Of a stretch of DNA of 64,000 bases, positions 23,801 to 35,009 are shown one piece after another. The stretch is from Stemphylium vesicarium (Eukaryota; Ascomycota; Dothideomycetes; Pleosporales; Pleosporaceae): NCBI GenBank assembly GCA_004380135.1, contig QXCR01000105.1, positions 1 through 64,000 of the forward strand, given 5' to 3'. The notes beneath the pieces were generated by a model. That model worked only from the letters and a program-made list of their open reading frames with translations, made no database searches and was not told where the DNA came from. Position 1 is the stretch's first letter. Every line of letters begins with the position of its first letter. The translations under genes were made by a program, and so were the position numbers.

Positions 23801-24186
23801 ATAGCGAGGTCGGTCGCAGGCAGCTGGTCGCTCTGCATATCGCCCGTGGTGCGCGGGAAAGCGTTGTTGGGGTGCATGATATTGTCCATGGTGCCAGAGG
23901 GCATGTCGAACTGAAATTCGTCCATTTCTGCGCTGTTGGGGTCGCCAAAGTTCATCATGCTCAGACGGCGCGTGTCGGGGCTGGCCAGATTCAACTGTTG
24001 TGGACCTCTTGCATAGACGGGCATACTTCGGCGGCGATTGTCCTTGTCATTTTGCGCGACCATTGAGTCAAGCGACTGACCCTCTCCCATGTCGAAGCCG
24101 TTGATGGCGTCTCCATTCATGTTCATCATCATGGGCCCATTATTGGCCTGGCTGAAGGGCCGGGTCGGGTAGGGATAGCCGTTCAT
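20825..24186 (-). CDS. wc-1: White Collar-1 blue-light photoreceptor and GATA transcription factor
   Basis: Four exons (24186-23131, 23078-22637, 22583-21181, 21115-20825) give 1063 aa. The flavin-binding LOV domain (about 369-480) carries the photoactive Cys in GRNCRFLQ (Cys about 409). Two more PAS domains follow (about 568-680 and 686-790). A basic KKKRKRRKG segment precedes a GATA zinc finger of form C-X2-C-X18-C-X2-C (residues 935-960), followed by RWAKQ and a Ser-rich tail. The Met/Asn/Gln-rich N-terminus resembles the activation region of the family. In Neurospora, WC-1 pairs with WC-2 to drive light-induced and circadian transcription in the nucleus. Intron 3 falls right after the zinc finger. 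Length and domain order are complete, with no breaks. Confidence 0.96.
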
Positions 24187-24956
24187 GGTGGCTACCGAAA
24201 TGGCCCGAAATCTCAGCGAGAGGGGGGAATGTCGTCCTGCACCGGGTTGTGGGCATCAAAGAGGGTCGCAGGCGCCCGTGGGCGGTGTTGTGCGCTATCG
24301 CTTCTTTCGTCGTCGGGTCGTGGGCGTGAGCAGCAGCGGCGGCGGCGGCGGCGGCGACGGGGGTGGCAGCGTCCGGCAGACAGCATCCACGGGCTCGTTC
24401 TGATGGGCCACTCAGCCACCTGTTGTGTGCAGTCTGAGCGGGATCGAGATAGGTCACGTCTGGAGAGTGAGGTTGGATGCGCAGGGCGAGATGTGTAGCG
24501 TCAGTCGAATGCGCTAGCTGCCAAGAAAGGCCGCGTGCGGGATAGTTGCAGAAGATCACGGAAAGATGTCAGTGGCTTTGCGCGAGCAATTATTGGGGCC
24601 AGCAGGGGCAGTGCGGGATGAGCGAAGAAAGGCGGTCGCAGCATTGGGAAAAGCAGCAGCAGACGAGCAGCAGGGACCAGCCATGGCAATCCCAAAATGC
24701 CATGCTCTGCCCTACCGGGTGGGACCGATGCACACACGCAGAACCGCCCCCCTCACAGTGCCCTCTCTTTGCTGCTCACATCATCAGATCATGCCGGACG
24801 ATTGGGCGCCCACCGGAGCCTTTCTCGGTTCCTCCGAGTGTGGAGCGGCACCCAAGCAACAGGCCAGTCCGCCCTCGAGGGGGAAGGTTAGGCCCGACCT
24901 CGCCCGAGGCGCGCGCTAGGCCGCGACGGGCATGGCGCCTGTCGGGGCTTGGCGAC
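24187..24956. other. Divergent promoter region between wc-1 and the uS2m gene
   Basis: About 770 nt between two divergent starts. A CGG-rich stretch near 24340-24360 and GC-rich sequence dominate. A long plus-strand open frame begins at 24546 but its upstream part is not supported as coding. Confidence 0.5.
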
Positions 24957-26441
24957 ATGGCTCGAGAGATTTTGGCAAAGAGCCATCCGACTGCACGCGG
25001 CAGGAACCATGATACTGAGGAGCATAGCAGCGCGCAGCTGTACGAACCCCCCCCCCCCCCCTCCCCACCAAACCCACGCCCTGCACTGCAATGGTCACCG
25101 CTGATTACACAACTAGGCCCGCGGGCACTGGCATCGCACGCACGACACTCGTCGCGGCCGCTGCGACGATTTCTCTCCACCGAGACCGAGTCGATTGAGG
25201 CGTCGACCGAGAACAGCTTGAAACAGCTGCAGTCGATAGAGGCCCAGCTCAACACCCACCTGCAGCAGCCAGTGCCCTCAATTGACCCCGAGTCGCATGC
25301 GGCGCCCCCCTCAGCCTACGACAATGTCGCTGAACAGTATCACATGTACAAGCAGCAGTGTACGCCGAATACCACACCTGCCCATCCCATCACCATGCCC
25401 ACACTAACACCCCCCCAGCGCAGCACCTGGCAAAGCTGGGAAGCGAAATCACCCCTCACTACCAACCACACACTCTGCTGAACCACCCACCATCCCCCGC
25501 CGACGTCACCCTTGAGCTGCTCCTCGCCTCCGAAGCCCACCAAGGCCATGTCACTTCGCTATGGAACCCCGCCAATGCTCGCTACATCCACGGTATCAGG
25601 CAGGGCATTCACATCATTTCTCTTGAGGTGACTGCCGCCCACCTGCGCCGCTCCGCCAAGGTCGTCCAAGAAGTCGCGAGAAGAGGAGGCATGATACTAT
25701 TCGTAGGAACCCGCGACGGCCAGGACAGGGCAGTCGCACGAGCCGCCGAGCTGGCCAAGGGCTACCACCTCTTCGAGCGCTGGATACCCGGAAGCATCAC
25801 CAACGGCCAACAGATCCTGGGAAGGTGCAAGACAAAGGTGGTCAACGAGTTTGATGAAGAGGTCAAGGGCTTCGAGGAGCAGCTCTACGACAGACCCGTC
25901 CTCAGACCCGACCTCGTCGTCTGCTTGAACCCTCTTGAAAACTACGTTCTGCTCCACGAGTGCGCCCTGAACAACATCCCCACCATCGGTGTCATTGATA
26001 CCAATGCCGACCCCACCTGGGTCACCTACCCCATCCCAGCCAACGACGACAGGTAAGAAAGCCCCTCCCGACATCATGTATCCCACGCTAACCATACACA
26101 GTCTGCGCTGCATCCAAGTCATCGCTGGAGTCCTAGGTCGCGCCGGAGAAACCGGCCAAAAGCAACGTCTTGCCGCCGCAGCCAGAGGCAAAGTCACTTA
26201 CCGCCCCGCTGAGGGTCTCCATATAGCCGGTGTAGAAACGGACGGTGACCAGCCAAACATCGCCACTGCATCCCCATCCCGAATGGGCGAAGCAGTTCCC
26301 CGAGACCAAGTCGACGAGACAGCCGAGACGGTTGAAAGTGGCCTTGGTGATGCCGACGAGATGGCTGCCAAGCTGGATGAGGTGGCCAACCACGAAAGCC
26401 ACCGGACAAGGGAGGGCAGAGACATCAAAGTTACTTCGTAG
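24957..26441 (+). CDS. Mitochondrial small-subunit ribosomal protein uS2 (Mrp4-like)
   Basis: Component of the mitochondrial ribosome small subunit. Exons end/start at 25359/25419 and 26052/26102, with introns of 59 and 49 nt, and the stop is at 26441. The uS2 core is clear: LLLASEAHQGHVTSLWNP, YIHGIRQGIHIISLE, GGMILFVGTRDGQDRAV, ERWIPGSITN and the late block NNIPTIGVIDTNADP. The start is uncertain. ATG 24957 is in frame (458 aa) but gives a poor presequence. ATG 25009 gives MILRSIAARSCTN, an excellent mitochondrial targeting sequence, but is out of frame by one base because of a 15-C run at 25047-25061. A 13- or 16-C tract would join them. The C-terminal 100 residues are an acidic extension beyond bacterial S2. 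Confidence 0.88.
25047..25061 (+). repeat. Poly-C run, 15 nt, at the start of the uS2m gene
   Basis: Fifteen C residues encode a proline run in the N-terminal region. The run separates a good mitochondrial targeting sequence (frame 2) from the rest of the protein (frame 1), so its true length decides the start codon. Confidence 0.85.
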
Positions 26442-27683
26442 AAGGAAATCTGTACAATTAGTGAAAGCATCAAATAGGACATGGTATAGCTGCATGCTCA
26501 TGCTCAGACGACGAAAAAAGTACGCCGATAGAAGGAAATCCAGCACCACCATGCATCAAACTAGCCTATTGCCTAACCACGACAAACCTCTTTTTGCGCC
26601 GGTGATAGGCGTTGTGAAGGGTGGGTGTATGAGTTGTATCCAATGCGAGATGACATCGGACGCATGTTTCAGTGTACGCAACAAAAGAAACCTGGAGGGA
26701 ACCACCCTGTACCAGTGGTAACCCGAGAAAAGCTAGGAAGCTTCATTTTTCTCGAGGTTCAAGAGGGGGGCGGCGGGTTATCCCATCGCTACCTGATGGA
26801 GCCAATGCAGCACCTCTACCAAGGAAAAAAAGAGAGGTGATGGGAAAAAGATAAATGAAAGATACGCGTAACGCGATAAACAGGGTTGAGAATATTCCGC
26901 GACAACGATGCACACACAGACACTTTCTGCAGTCCACGTGGTTTGCGCGTGATGTTTTCGTCTCAGTTCCGAGGTCAACAACTGGGCACCCTTCTCTCCT
27001 CTCAACGTATATTTGCAGCGGTGAAGCCCAGCTCAAGTACCCGAGACACATCCATCGCACATGTGGAGACCCGCCCGCCAGCCCAACCCGGCAGAGACGG
27101 GGGGGTAGTCGTGGCTCGAGTGCGGTCCCCAAGAACAAAAAGGGGGGGTGGCCACCCCGGCGAAAGAGATGCAGGAACATGACGTCGATTCCGCTAGTGC
27201 ATTGTGGAGGAATGTTTGGATCGGAGGAAAAGGGTTCGATCTGGGAATAAACAACAGTCAACAAATAACAAACAACACACAACACACATGGACGTGCAGA
27301 CAAGAAGCAACAAGCATAACAGCAGAGACCCTTGGTTTCGTCCTAGGTAGCTTTACCAGTACGCTGGGAAAAAGGAAGTGTGACGGAATAGGAAAGTGAG
27401 AACGACAGGCGGCAGCAGCGGGTAACAGGTGATCAAAGATATTATTAGGGTAAGTAAACTAAGGTTTGGGCTGGTTTTAACATGCGCGAAGCAAGGCCAG
27501 TATTGTTGTTATAAAAAAGAGAATTTTTGTGTTTTTGGCTATGGTAATGGTGATGAATTGCTGCTCTATACAGGAAGAAGAGTTGCGCAAGTATTACAAC
27601 ATTGCCAAAGTCTATGTTTGCTTCGAAGCGTCGGCCAAGGTGTTGAAAGTGCTATAGCGCCGGAGTCGCTGAGCCTTGGAGTC
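26442..27683. other. Convergent 3' region, nothing recognised
   Basis: About 1.2 kb between the convergent uS2m and Sec14-like genes. A minus-strand ORF at 26743-27303 has a signal-like start and several Cys but no family resemblance, and the opposite strand is open too. Confidence 0.5.
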
Positions 27684-29574
27684 CTAGTCGAGGTCGTCGG
27701 CGCTGGTGTCGGTTGCTTGGGCTGGGGCAGCAGCAGCAGGCGCCTTGCTGTAGAAGTCAAGCTTGCCTGCGTCTTGAAGGATGTTCATGCGGTCGTAAAG
27801 CGAACGAGCTCGTACGTAGGGATCCAGCTTCCAGTAGTTCTGCCTTAGCTGCTCTGCTACTGCGTCTCTTTCTTTCCTCTTCTCTTCTAGGGGTGCGCTG
27901 TCGCCGGCACGTACCCATTCTACTACTGTAGACTCGTACTTGTCAACAAGACCCTGTCTCTCGCTCTGCAGTTCTTGCTTGGGGCCCTCCTCTTTCATCT
28001 TGTCGTTTTCTCCGGGTACGGGCTCGGGGAACTTGTATTCCCAATCCTCGTCTCCGCCCAGTTCTTTGGGGATCTGAGACTTGGGTATGTAGTCGCTTAG
28101 GTCCTGGACGGTCTTCGCGAAGTGTACCTTGCCGGCGACGACGGGATCTAACCATCCCTTGACGATAGCCCAGACTGCGTTGAAGACCCAAGGTGCGCGG
28201 TAGACCAAAACAGTGCCGAGGGATTCGGGGTAGTTTGCTTCGAAGCACTTGATCATGAATTTTACGGGTGTGTAGTCCATGTTGGCCATGGAGAAGTCGG
28301 TCATGTCGAAGACGATAGTCTGGAAGCGTTAGTACAAGTATTCCGAATGTAGGCTGTCGCCAGATTGGGTAACGTACAGCTGTGTCAATCGGAGGCCTCA
28401 AGAGCATGCGCGCCGTTTCAATGGTGTAGACAGTGAACCTCTCCAGGCTCTCTTCGGTCTGTTCGCCAGCCTTGTGTAACCTTGCGCGGACGAAGCACAT
28501 GGGTCTTCCCTCAACGTCCAGTCCATGCAGATAGCTCTTACCCATACGCAGCTGCGTGAGGAAGTCCTCTGCATTCTTCTTCTCTTTCGTATCGCCGGTT
28601 GTAGTTTGCAGAGCAGTGAGCTCGCCGTTCTTCATGATGTCGTCGTCAACGTGCATCTCGTTTAACCTCCACTGCATTGTGGAGATCATCATGACTAGTG
28701 CCTTCTCCACGTCCCATTTCCTTGCGCGCAAAAAGCGGAGAAGGAGCGCATCGGGGTGGTCGTGCTTGACCATGCTCCAGAAGGTCTTTCGGAGCTCCTC
28801 GGGAGGGATGTTGGCTATCGCAGCCTTGAACTCAGCCGTCTGGCCAAACTTGTCATCGTCTGCAGATATGGATAGTCTGCTAATGTCGGTAGGGGCAGAG
28901 CTGTCCGAGGTAGTCGAAGCCTTGTCATCTGCGCCCTTTTCGCCCTTGTTCCTCTTGAAGACATTTAGGCGACTCTTCTTCTTATCCTTCTTGCCGTCTG
29001 CTGGCGCCTCGCTGGTTGTGGGGGACGGCGCTTCCTCTTCTCCGTTCGCCCCTGCCCCGTTCACCTCTTGTGACCCCGCTTCGACGCCGAAGACCTTCAT
29101 GACAATTCCCCATAGCTCGCGCAGCTTTTTCTCTTGCTCGGGTGTGAGGTTGCCTGGTCGGCCGGCGGGAGTGTTGGGTGCCATGACGAGGTACGAGTCT
29201 GTAAGGTCGCCGATTGCGAATTTGGCAGGGAGAGGTGCTTTCGCTTGTGCTGCCCCTGGAGAGCTCTGTGCGAAGGGAACGAGAAGTGTGCCGCCAATTG
29301 CGATAGCAGCGACTATTCCTACAGTCCAGGAATTGATTGCGCTCTTCTTGGGGTGTATAGCTGCCGTGTTCCGCCGACAATGATGCAGTATATATGTGCG
29401 TGTGATGGGGTAGGTGGGGCTATAGGAGGCGGAAAGGGTGAAGTGGTGCGTGTGAGGACGGGCAACGGGTCGATGCTTTATGATAGAAGTATGAAGTATG
29501 CGTCCTAGGGGCTGTGCGCGAGGCAACATGAATGTCAGATCGCTGAGCCTCGATATGACAGCACTCGCGCCCAC
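27684..29574 (-). CDS. CRAL-TRIO (Sec14-like) lipid-transfer protein, Csr1-like
   Basis: Exons 29574-28378 and 28319-27684 with a 58-nt intron give 610 aa (595 if translation starts at the Met at 29529). The N-terminus is Arg/His-rich and followed by one hydrophobic segment (WTVGIVAAIAIGGTLLVPF), suggesting an organelle-anchored form. An acidic/basic linker leads to the CRAL-TRIO N lobe (LLLRFLRARKWDVEKAL) and lipid-binding lobe (TIVFDMTDFSMANMDY, FEANYPESLGTVLVYRAPWVFNAVW). Sec14 proteins exchange phosphatidylinositol and phosphatidylcholine between membranes. A Csr1-like role is my best guess from architecture. A Glu/Lys-rich helical tail extends the C-terminus. Confidence 0.85.
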
Positions 29575-29930
29575 CTAACGTAACGTCGGCAGAAGTTTCC
29601 GGATGAGTCGGATCTAAAGTGTGCTCACGACTCTGGAGAGTGGAGAGCAGAGAGCAGAGAGCAGAGAGGCGAGGAGGCGGGGGAAAAGGATGGGCCGCTA
29701 GATGTGCGTTTGTCGGTTATACGCTGTATGCGACGAACCCGAGGACATACGGGAAAGCGCAGCATCGGTAGGGAACTTTGAGCAATGGCATCATCGACGG
29801 AAGCGTCTTAGCGCCCTTGCCCTGCGTTGTGGGGTACTGTTTACTTCTGTGTGTGTTGCATCTTCAATCTTGGGCGTGTAACATTACATTCCAAAATCCC
29901 CCCCACGTTCGAGCCGGATATACGACACAC
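29575..29930. other. Divergent promoter between the Sec14-like gene and DAM1
   Basis: 356 nt. Includes a short GAGAGCAGA tandem repeat near 29640-29670. No TATA box was identified. Confidence 0.5.
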
Positions 29931-30667
29931 ATGGCGTCCACCACACCCACAACAACCCCATCGTACCGGCGCACACGAAGTAAATCCCCTCGCTCCCGCC
30001 CCACGACACCCCTCCGGGCATCTTCGCGATCCTCATTACGCGACTCCTCTCAGCGCGGCCGCGCCGCCTCTGCTTCCGGCAATGCGCTCGAAGGCCTGCA
30101 AGATGGCTTCGCAGAGCTAAGCGATGCAATGGCCGACCTGGAACAAAACTTTATGCAGCTGCAGTTGATGCATGAGAGTTTGGCGCGCTTCTCAGAGAGC
30201 TTTGCGGGTTTCCTCTATGGCATGAACATGAACGCTTTTTGCGTTGACTTTCCCGAGGTGCGTACCGATGGCATCAAGAAGGGATGCACCGCAATAAGTG
30301 TGCTTGTGCTAATTGCCGATACTAGGCTCCGATACAAGAATCCTTCAAGCGGCCTCAGAACCAGCCCGACGGTGGGGCGGCGAACCTCAATCGCTCGCAA
30401 GGGCCAGAAGATATGGAAGCGACGTTCCTAACTACTGATACCTCATTCGTCGATAACCCTCCGAGCAGCAAGATATCGTCCAAATTCCAGACCCCACAGA
30501 CACCAGCGCCGGCTACGAAAACATCAGGCGTACCAAGAGGGAGAGGAGGCATACCGAGAGCTGGCGGACGTGGCGGTATTCCCACTCGCGGTGGTACAAC
30601 AAGAAGTACAAGAGGAGGTACTGGTATTGCGAGAGGCGTCGCAGGGCGAGGCCGAGGGACGCGATAG
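29931..30667 (+). CDS. DAM1: DASH/Dam1 complex subunit Dam1
   Basis: Two exons, 29931-30257 and 30326-30667, with a 68-nt intron, give 222 aa. The conserved Dam1 core covers about residues 50-112: LEGLQDGFAELSDAMADLEQ, HESLARFSESFAGFLYGMNM, and AFCVDFPEAP across the splice junction. The complex forms rings on kinetochore microtubules and couples chromosomes to spindle depolymerisation. A basic Ser/Thr/Arg N-terminus precedes the core. The C-terminal third is disordered and ends in an RGG/RG-rich stretch (PRGRGG, GGRGG, AGRGRGTR), more like an RNA-binding tail than the yeast protein. Confidence 0.88.
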
Positions 30668-31025
30668 AGGCTTTGAGATGATACCCAGATAAGTATTGAA
30701 TACATGACATTTTTAACAAAATAAAGGTCCATTTGTTCTAGTGGTCTACGCTCCTTGATCCACGAATCCAATGCCAATGATGCAGATATCGGCAACTCAT
30801 TACCCATCTATCATTACTACCTCATTACCACCAAAAAGATTACAAATGCAGTAATTCAGGCTGTCGCCATATCCTTGGGAGGGGGTATACTGCAGTAATA
30901 TCATGAAACCGAAGAGCATCCAAGTCGTAAATAAGAGAAGAAATAGGGTATCAGGTGTGACGTCAGGATTCCCTTTCGTATGATGGACAGCCAGCCAACG
31001 TTATTAAGGGTATCTCTGTAAAGAT
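30668..31025. other. Convergent 3' region of DAM1 and YTP1
   Basis: 358 nt, AT-rich, no ORF or RNA gene. Likely the two overlapping 3' UTRs. Confidence 0.5.
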
Positions 31026-32847
31026 TTAGGCCAAGACTCCAGCATAGCTCTTCATGTGCTGGCTGCTGCTCTCCTTGCGCAAAGCCCAGCCCTTGATGGC
31101 AATGACGACTGTTGTCCAGGCCATCAGAAGAGCGGTGAGGCCCATTACAACCGTGAAGATGAACATGGCATCGAGGTTGTAGGATTCAAGCGCCGCAACA
31201 GTGTCCTTGTTGCTGACCATGAAGGTAATTCCGCCTGAGATCAGGCAAAATGCCGTGATAATCTCGGTAGGCGGGCGAGACGGAAGGAAAGACGTCGGTG
31301 GCGAAATGTAGAGGGTGATGTAGGTGAGGCCACGCGCCAGTGCGAAGCCCATGAACATGCTACCCCACTGAGTATGTATCATGGTCGAAACCATGGAGCT
31401 TTGGTGGTGAGAGCTCATCATCTTGCCAAGCAGCATGATGATCAAGGCTGGCAGAGGGTTCATCGAGAATCGGTATTGGCGAGGCTGTTGCCACGACTCA
31501 TGCTCCACTGAGGCTGCTTGTGAAGCCACGACCCCACTGTTGAGGAGCTCCCGCATCTTGGTCGATTCGATGCACATTCCCAACTAGGAAGGAGGTTAGC
31601 CTATATCACGCTTAGAGTGAAGGAGCCGATGGGTTACTCACCAAACCTCCACCGAAGAACATGACAGAGATCGAGACATGCTCCAAATCCTGCGCGGTCC
31701 ACGCATCGCCCCACGCAGCCAAATGCTCTAAGAAGACGTTGGTGCAGCCGTAGAGCCAGATGACGAAAGACTCGGTAAACTCTGCCGAAGGTAGCGCCGC
31801 TCGCCGACGACCGACTACTTCCTTCGGTGGCTTCACATTCCACGCCCATCCAAAGTCCGCGAATGCGCCCATCCACCGGCCTAATGTAAGGAATCCGTAT
31901 ACGAAAAAGATTCCGCCCTTCACAGTGTGCGCCAGAACGTTAAAGACAGCACCTCCTCTTCCGATGCCACCATAGACGACAGCACCGCTGGCGATGGCGA
32001 CAAAACCCTGGATCAGGATCGTACGCTCAACCAAGATGTAGAAGAATCGGATCGTTTTCAGTGTTCGGCCGGCCGCAAAGCGGGCTACGTTGCGGGAAAA
32101 GAATCGATCTACCGAAGTGTTTCCCAGGAAGCCGCGCTTCTCCTCGTCGTCACCGAAAGAGTCGTCATCGTGTGTGTATCTCCGCGTTGGGCTCGTGAAG
32201 CGCTGATTTTCCGATTCGACGCTTGGGGACTGAGAAGGGTCGTAGAGCGAGGCTGAATTTCGTTCGGTACCTTGCCCAGAGTCGCCTGACCACCGTGAAG
32301 GATTCGCGAGTTCGTCGTCTTGTACGCGCTGGTACCTAAGCATGTTTTCGGTCGTTATCGGGTGTGCGAATTCGTCTTCCGTGGAACTTGCGTCCGAGCT
32401 CCCAGCATAGGCCTGGACTAGAGCCAGGAACACCCACGCCGAAGCAATCCAAGTGATTACCCATCCTGCCTTGCTATGCGCATTTCCTGCATACATTTCG
32501 GGTGTCTTGTGGTCGTATACGAGGCCGAGCACGAGCGCGAGTGCGTTGGTAGCGAGGAAGGATAATTGTACAGGTAGAGTATATCGCGAGCGCGCGATGC
32601 TGAACATGACAGCGACTGGCAGTATCACTATCCACGCGACGATCTCGAGCCCGATGTGCCAGTACATGAGCGAAGCATGTTCAGAAAGACTCCAGTATCC
32701 TCCAAAGCCACTGTCTTGAGGTTGCGCTTCCGGCGCTTCATGCGCGCTCATATCCATGCCTTCGCCTTCGCCATCTGCAGCTACCAGCGGCAATAGCTCT
32801 AGTAACAGCGCCGCGGTAGCTACAAGTAAACCTCTGCGACTCGGCAT
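31026..32847 (-). CDS. Ytp1-family multi-spanning membrane protein
   Basis: Exons 32847-31642 and 31583-31026 around a 58-nt intron give 587 aa. A signal peptide (MPSRRGLLVATAALLLELL) and an HLEVVAW-like start of membrane helices (YWHIGLEIVAWIVIL) are followed by at least ten hydrophobic segments. A long polar Asp/Ser-rich loop sits near residues 165-250. The arrangement of an N-terminal four-helix unit plus a larger C-terminal unit matches fungal Ytp1 proteins, whose function is not established; yeast Ytp1 is repressible and resembles mitochondrial electron-transport proteins only weakly. An upstream in-frame Met at 33003 exists, but the signal peptide supports the start at 32847. Confidence 0.8.
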
Positions 32848-35009
32848 ATAGGTTACGTAAAGCGTAAAGTTATGTCTATTAGGGCAGAATACGTTGCGCA
32901 ACGCCCAAGGGAATGAGGAAGAGCAATGCACGAACGAATCGTGTGGGGAGGCTGTAGTAAGTAGGTATGCTCGCAGCCAGAGGTATGGAAAGATGGAGGA
33001 CAAGTCCTAGGGAAACAGCAAGCGGAACAGTGTGAAATGTTTCAATGCATGAGGCTATATGCCCGACGGGGGCGCTTTACATGTATACTTCAGCCGGAAG
33101 TTTCGGAACTAGAGATATTTCCAGGCCATTGCGACACAAGTTTGTCAGCTGCGAAACTGTTCCGATCGCATCGCATCTTTCGCCAGTTGTGACGTCCACG
33201 TCCAGGATGCGGTCGTCAGGCGCCTTGTGGGTCCGGGCAAGCACGGACTCGACGGGCCATTCGGTCAGCCACCGCTAATGGCCTTTTCATACACCACTGG
33301 CAAACTTCGCGATGCTAGTTTCGACCGCGTGGCTGCATCTCCCTAGGACAGACAGTGAGTGTGCGAGGCCTGCGATCTGGCGTCGCTGCTCGCAGTCGCA
33401 CCTTTGTTCCACCAAGCGCTCATGTGTCAAGCCATGCTGCAGCCGGGAACAAGTGGAGGTGCAGCCTTTTGCATCGGCTTTCGGTCAGTGCTACCATCCG
33501 TCTCGGCCATCCGTTTGCCTGAAGCTGCTCGAATCGAAGATTCACATGCGATCACCACCAACTTGGACCAGGATGCGCCGGAAGCTAACACCGACCACCT
33601 GTGAGATCATATTTTTTTTTTACCCATGGTGGTGCGCAAATTTCCATCACCGTTAAACTCCACGCTTCGTCCGAGCCACACGCGTCGACAACCTCATTGG
33701 CGCTTACATCGATCATAGTCACCTGCGCCATATCTCTAAACCACTTAAGCTTTGCTTTCGCTTGGCGACGCACGTTAGCCGACGGATATAATGTACGAGC
33801 TGACCGCAAACCACGCAGTCCCCGATGCACGTGTAAATTGGTGTTATCCGGTCGCTTCCGAGCTGGCAGACGCTGTGGCTCATGGTGACGGACACTTGAC
33901 AGTTATCATGCTACCAGACCTCGCTGTCCGGTCGAGATTTCCGCGCAAACGAGACAAGTTCGAGAGTCTTAGTAATTTTTTTCGGCGTATTTGTCCGCAA
34001 CCTGGCCACTGCTTCACTTTAGGAACATTACATCAGGCGCCAACAGTGAGCAGCCACTCAGCCCTGCAGCCCTTGCTTTGACTCATCGGAATCGAGCCAA
34101 CAAGCCTGCATGAATTTTGCCTAGTATTTGCAGTCTCGGTCAGCGCTCACAACGCAGAGTATTACCGATCATGCATGGTGCGAGGGGGGTGGGTCTCGTT
34201 CAAGTGTGTCGCGCGCACACAAATCGGCTTTCCCTACTTCGACAATGACCTTTACATCATCTGACTCCAAGATTCCATGGCGGTCTATGCCAAGAGTCTG
34301 GAGTTATATTTTCGTACCACGGTCTTTCGGCAACTGGACACTTGCAAATCCGAACTCCGCTCCATAATGCTCCGAAAGGTTGCCTTTCTGCACGCCTGAT
34401 CGCGTGTATGTCATGCGACTCCGTCCGCGACTCTCCATAACTCTCCATCAGGATAAGGAACGATAATTTTGGTGGGGACCATACAAGTTCTCAATATACA
34501 TGCCATGCGGGGTTGGCATGCGCATGCTGTCACATCATGCATGTTTGACCGCTCTACGACAGGGCCTGACCTCGTACGATGTACAAGCGACCTTGACACG
34601 CAGTCGGCCCCGACCACGAAAGATATTCTTCAGCAAACGGACATCAGTTTAGCCTATAAGTGTGGGCAGTTCATCATGTACAGACGAGCAAGTTACGACG
34701 CGCTCGATATGTACTAGGAAATTGAAATGAGCACCTTGCATATGCCTCCATCCGTAAGTATAGCATTCAATTCTTTTGAAAGAACCGGCTTGGCAAAAAG
34801 CCGCCAATCATCAACATACTCGCATGAGTCCCATCATACAGCGATATACACTATTTCAACAATTCCCGTCAAAATTGTAGTATCTTTCTTATCTTTGGTT
34901 TATATTCACTGTCTAAATGGCTTGATGGGATGCACTTCCGTTCACCGCAAGCTACGCTCTGGACTGCCTTGAAGACGATATCTTTTTTCATCTCATATAA
35001 TCAGTGTGG
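32848..35009. other. Long intergenic stretch, nothing recognised
   Basis: About 2.2 kb between YTP1 and the MFS gene. Frames are short and unsupported on both strands. No transposon protein, RNA gene or long repeat seen. Confidence 0.55.

Noticed and set aside
24546..24956. Upstream part of the long plus-strand frame leading into the uS2m gene
   Set aside because: Basic, irregular sequence unlike any uS2 extension and a poor mitochondrial presequence; treated as promoter.
26743..27303. Minus-strand 186-aa frame with signal-like start and many Cys
   Set aside because: The opposite strand is also open over much of it, there is no Cys spacing pattern of a known effector family, and it lies in a convergent 3' region.
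30720..30790. tRNA-like A-box resemblance (TAGTGGTCTACG)
   Set aside because: No matching B box or cloverleaf could be drawn downstream.
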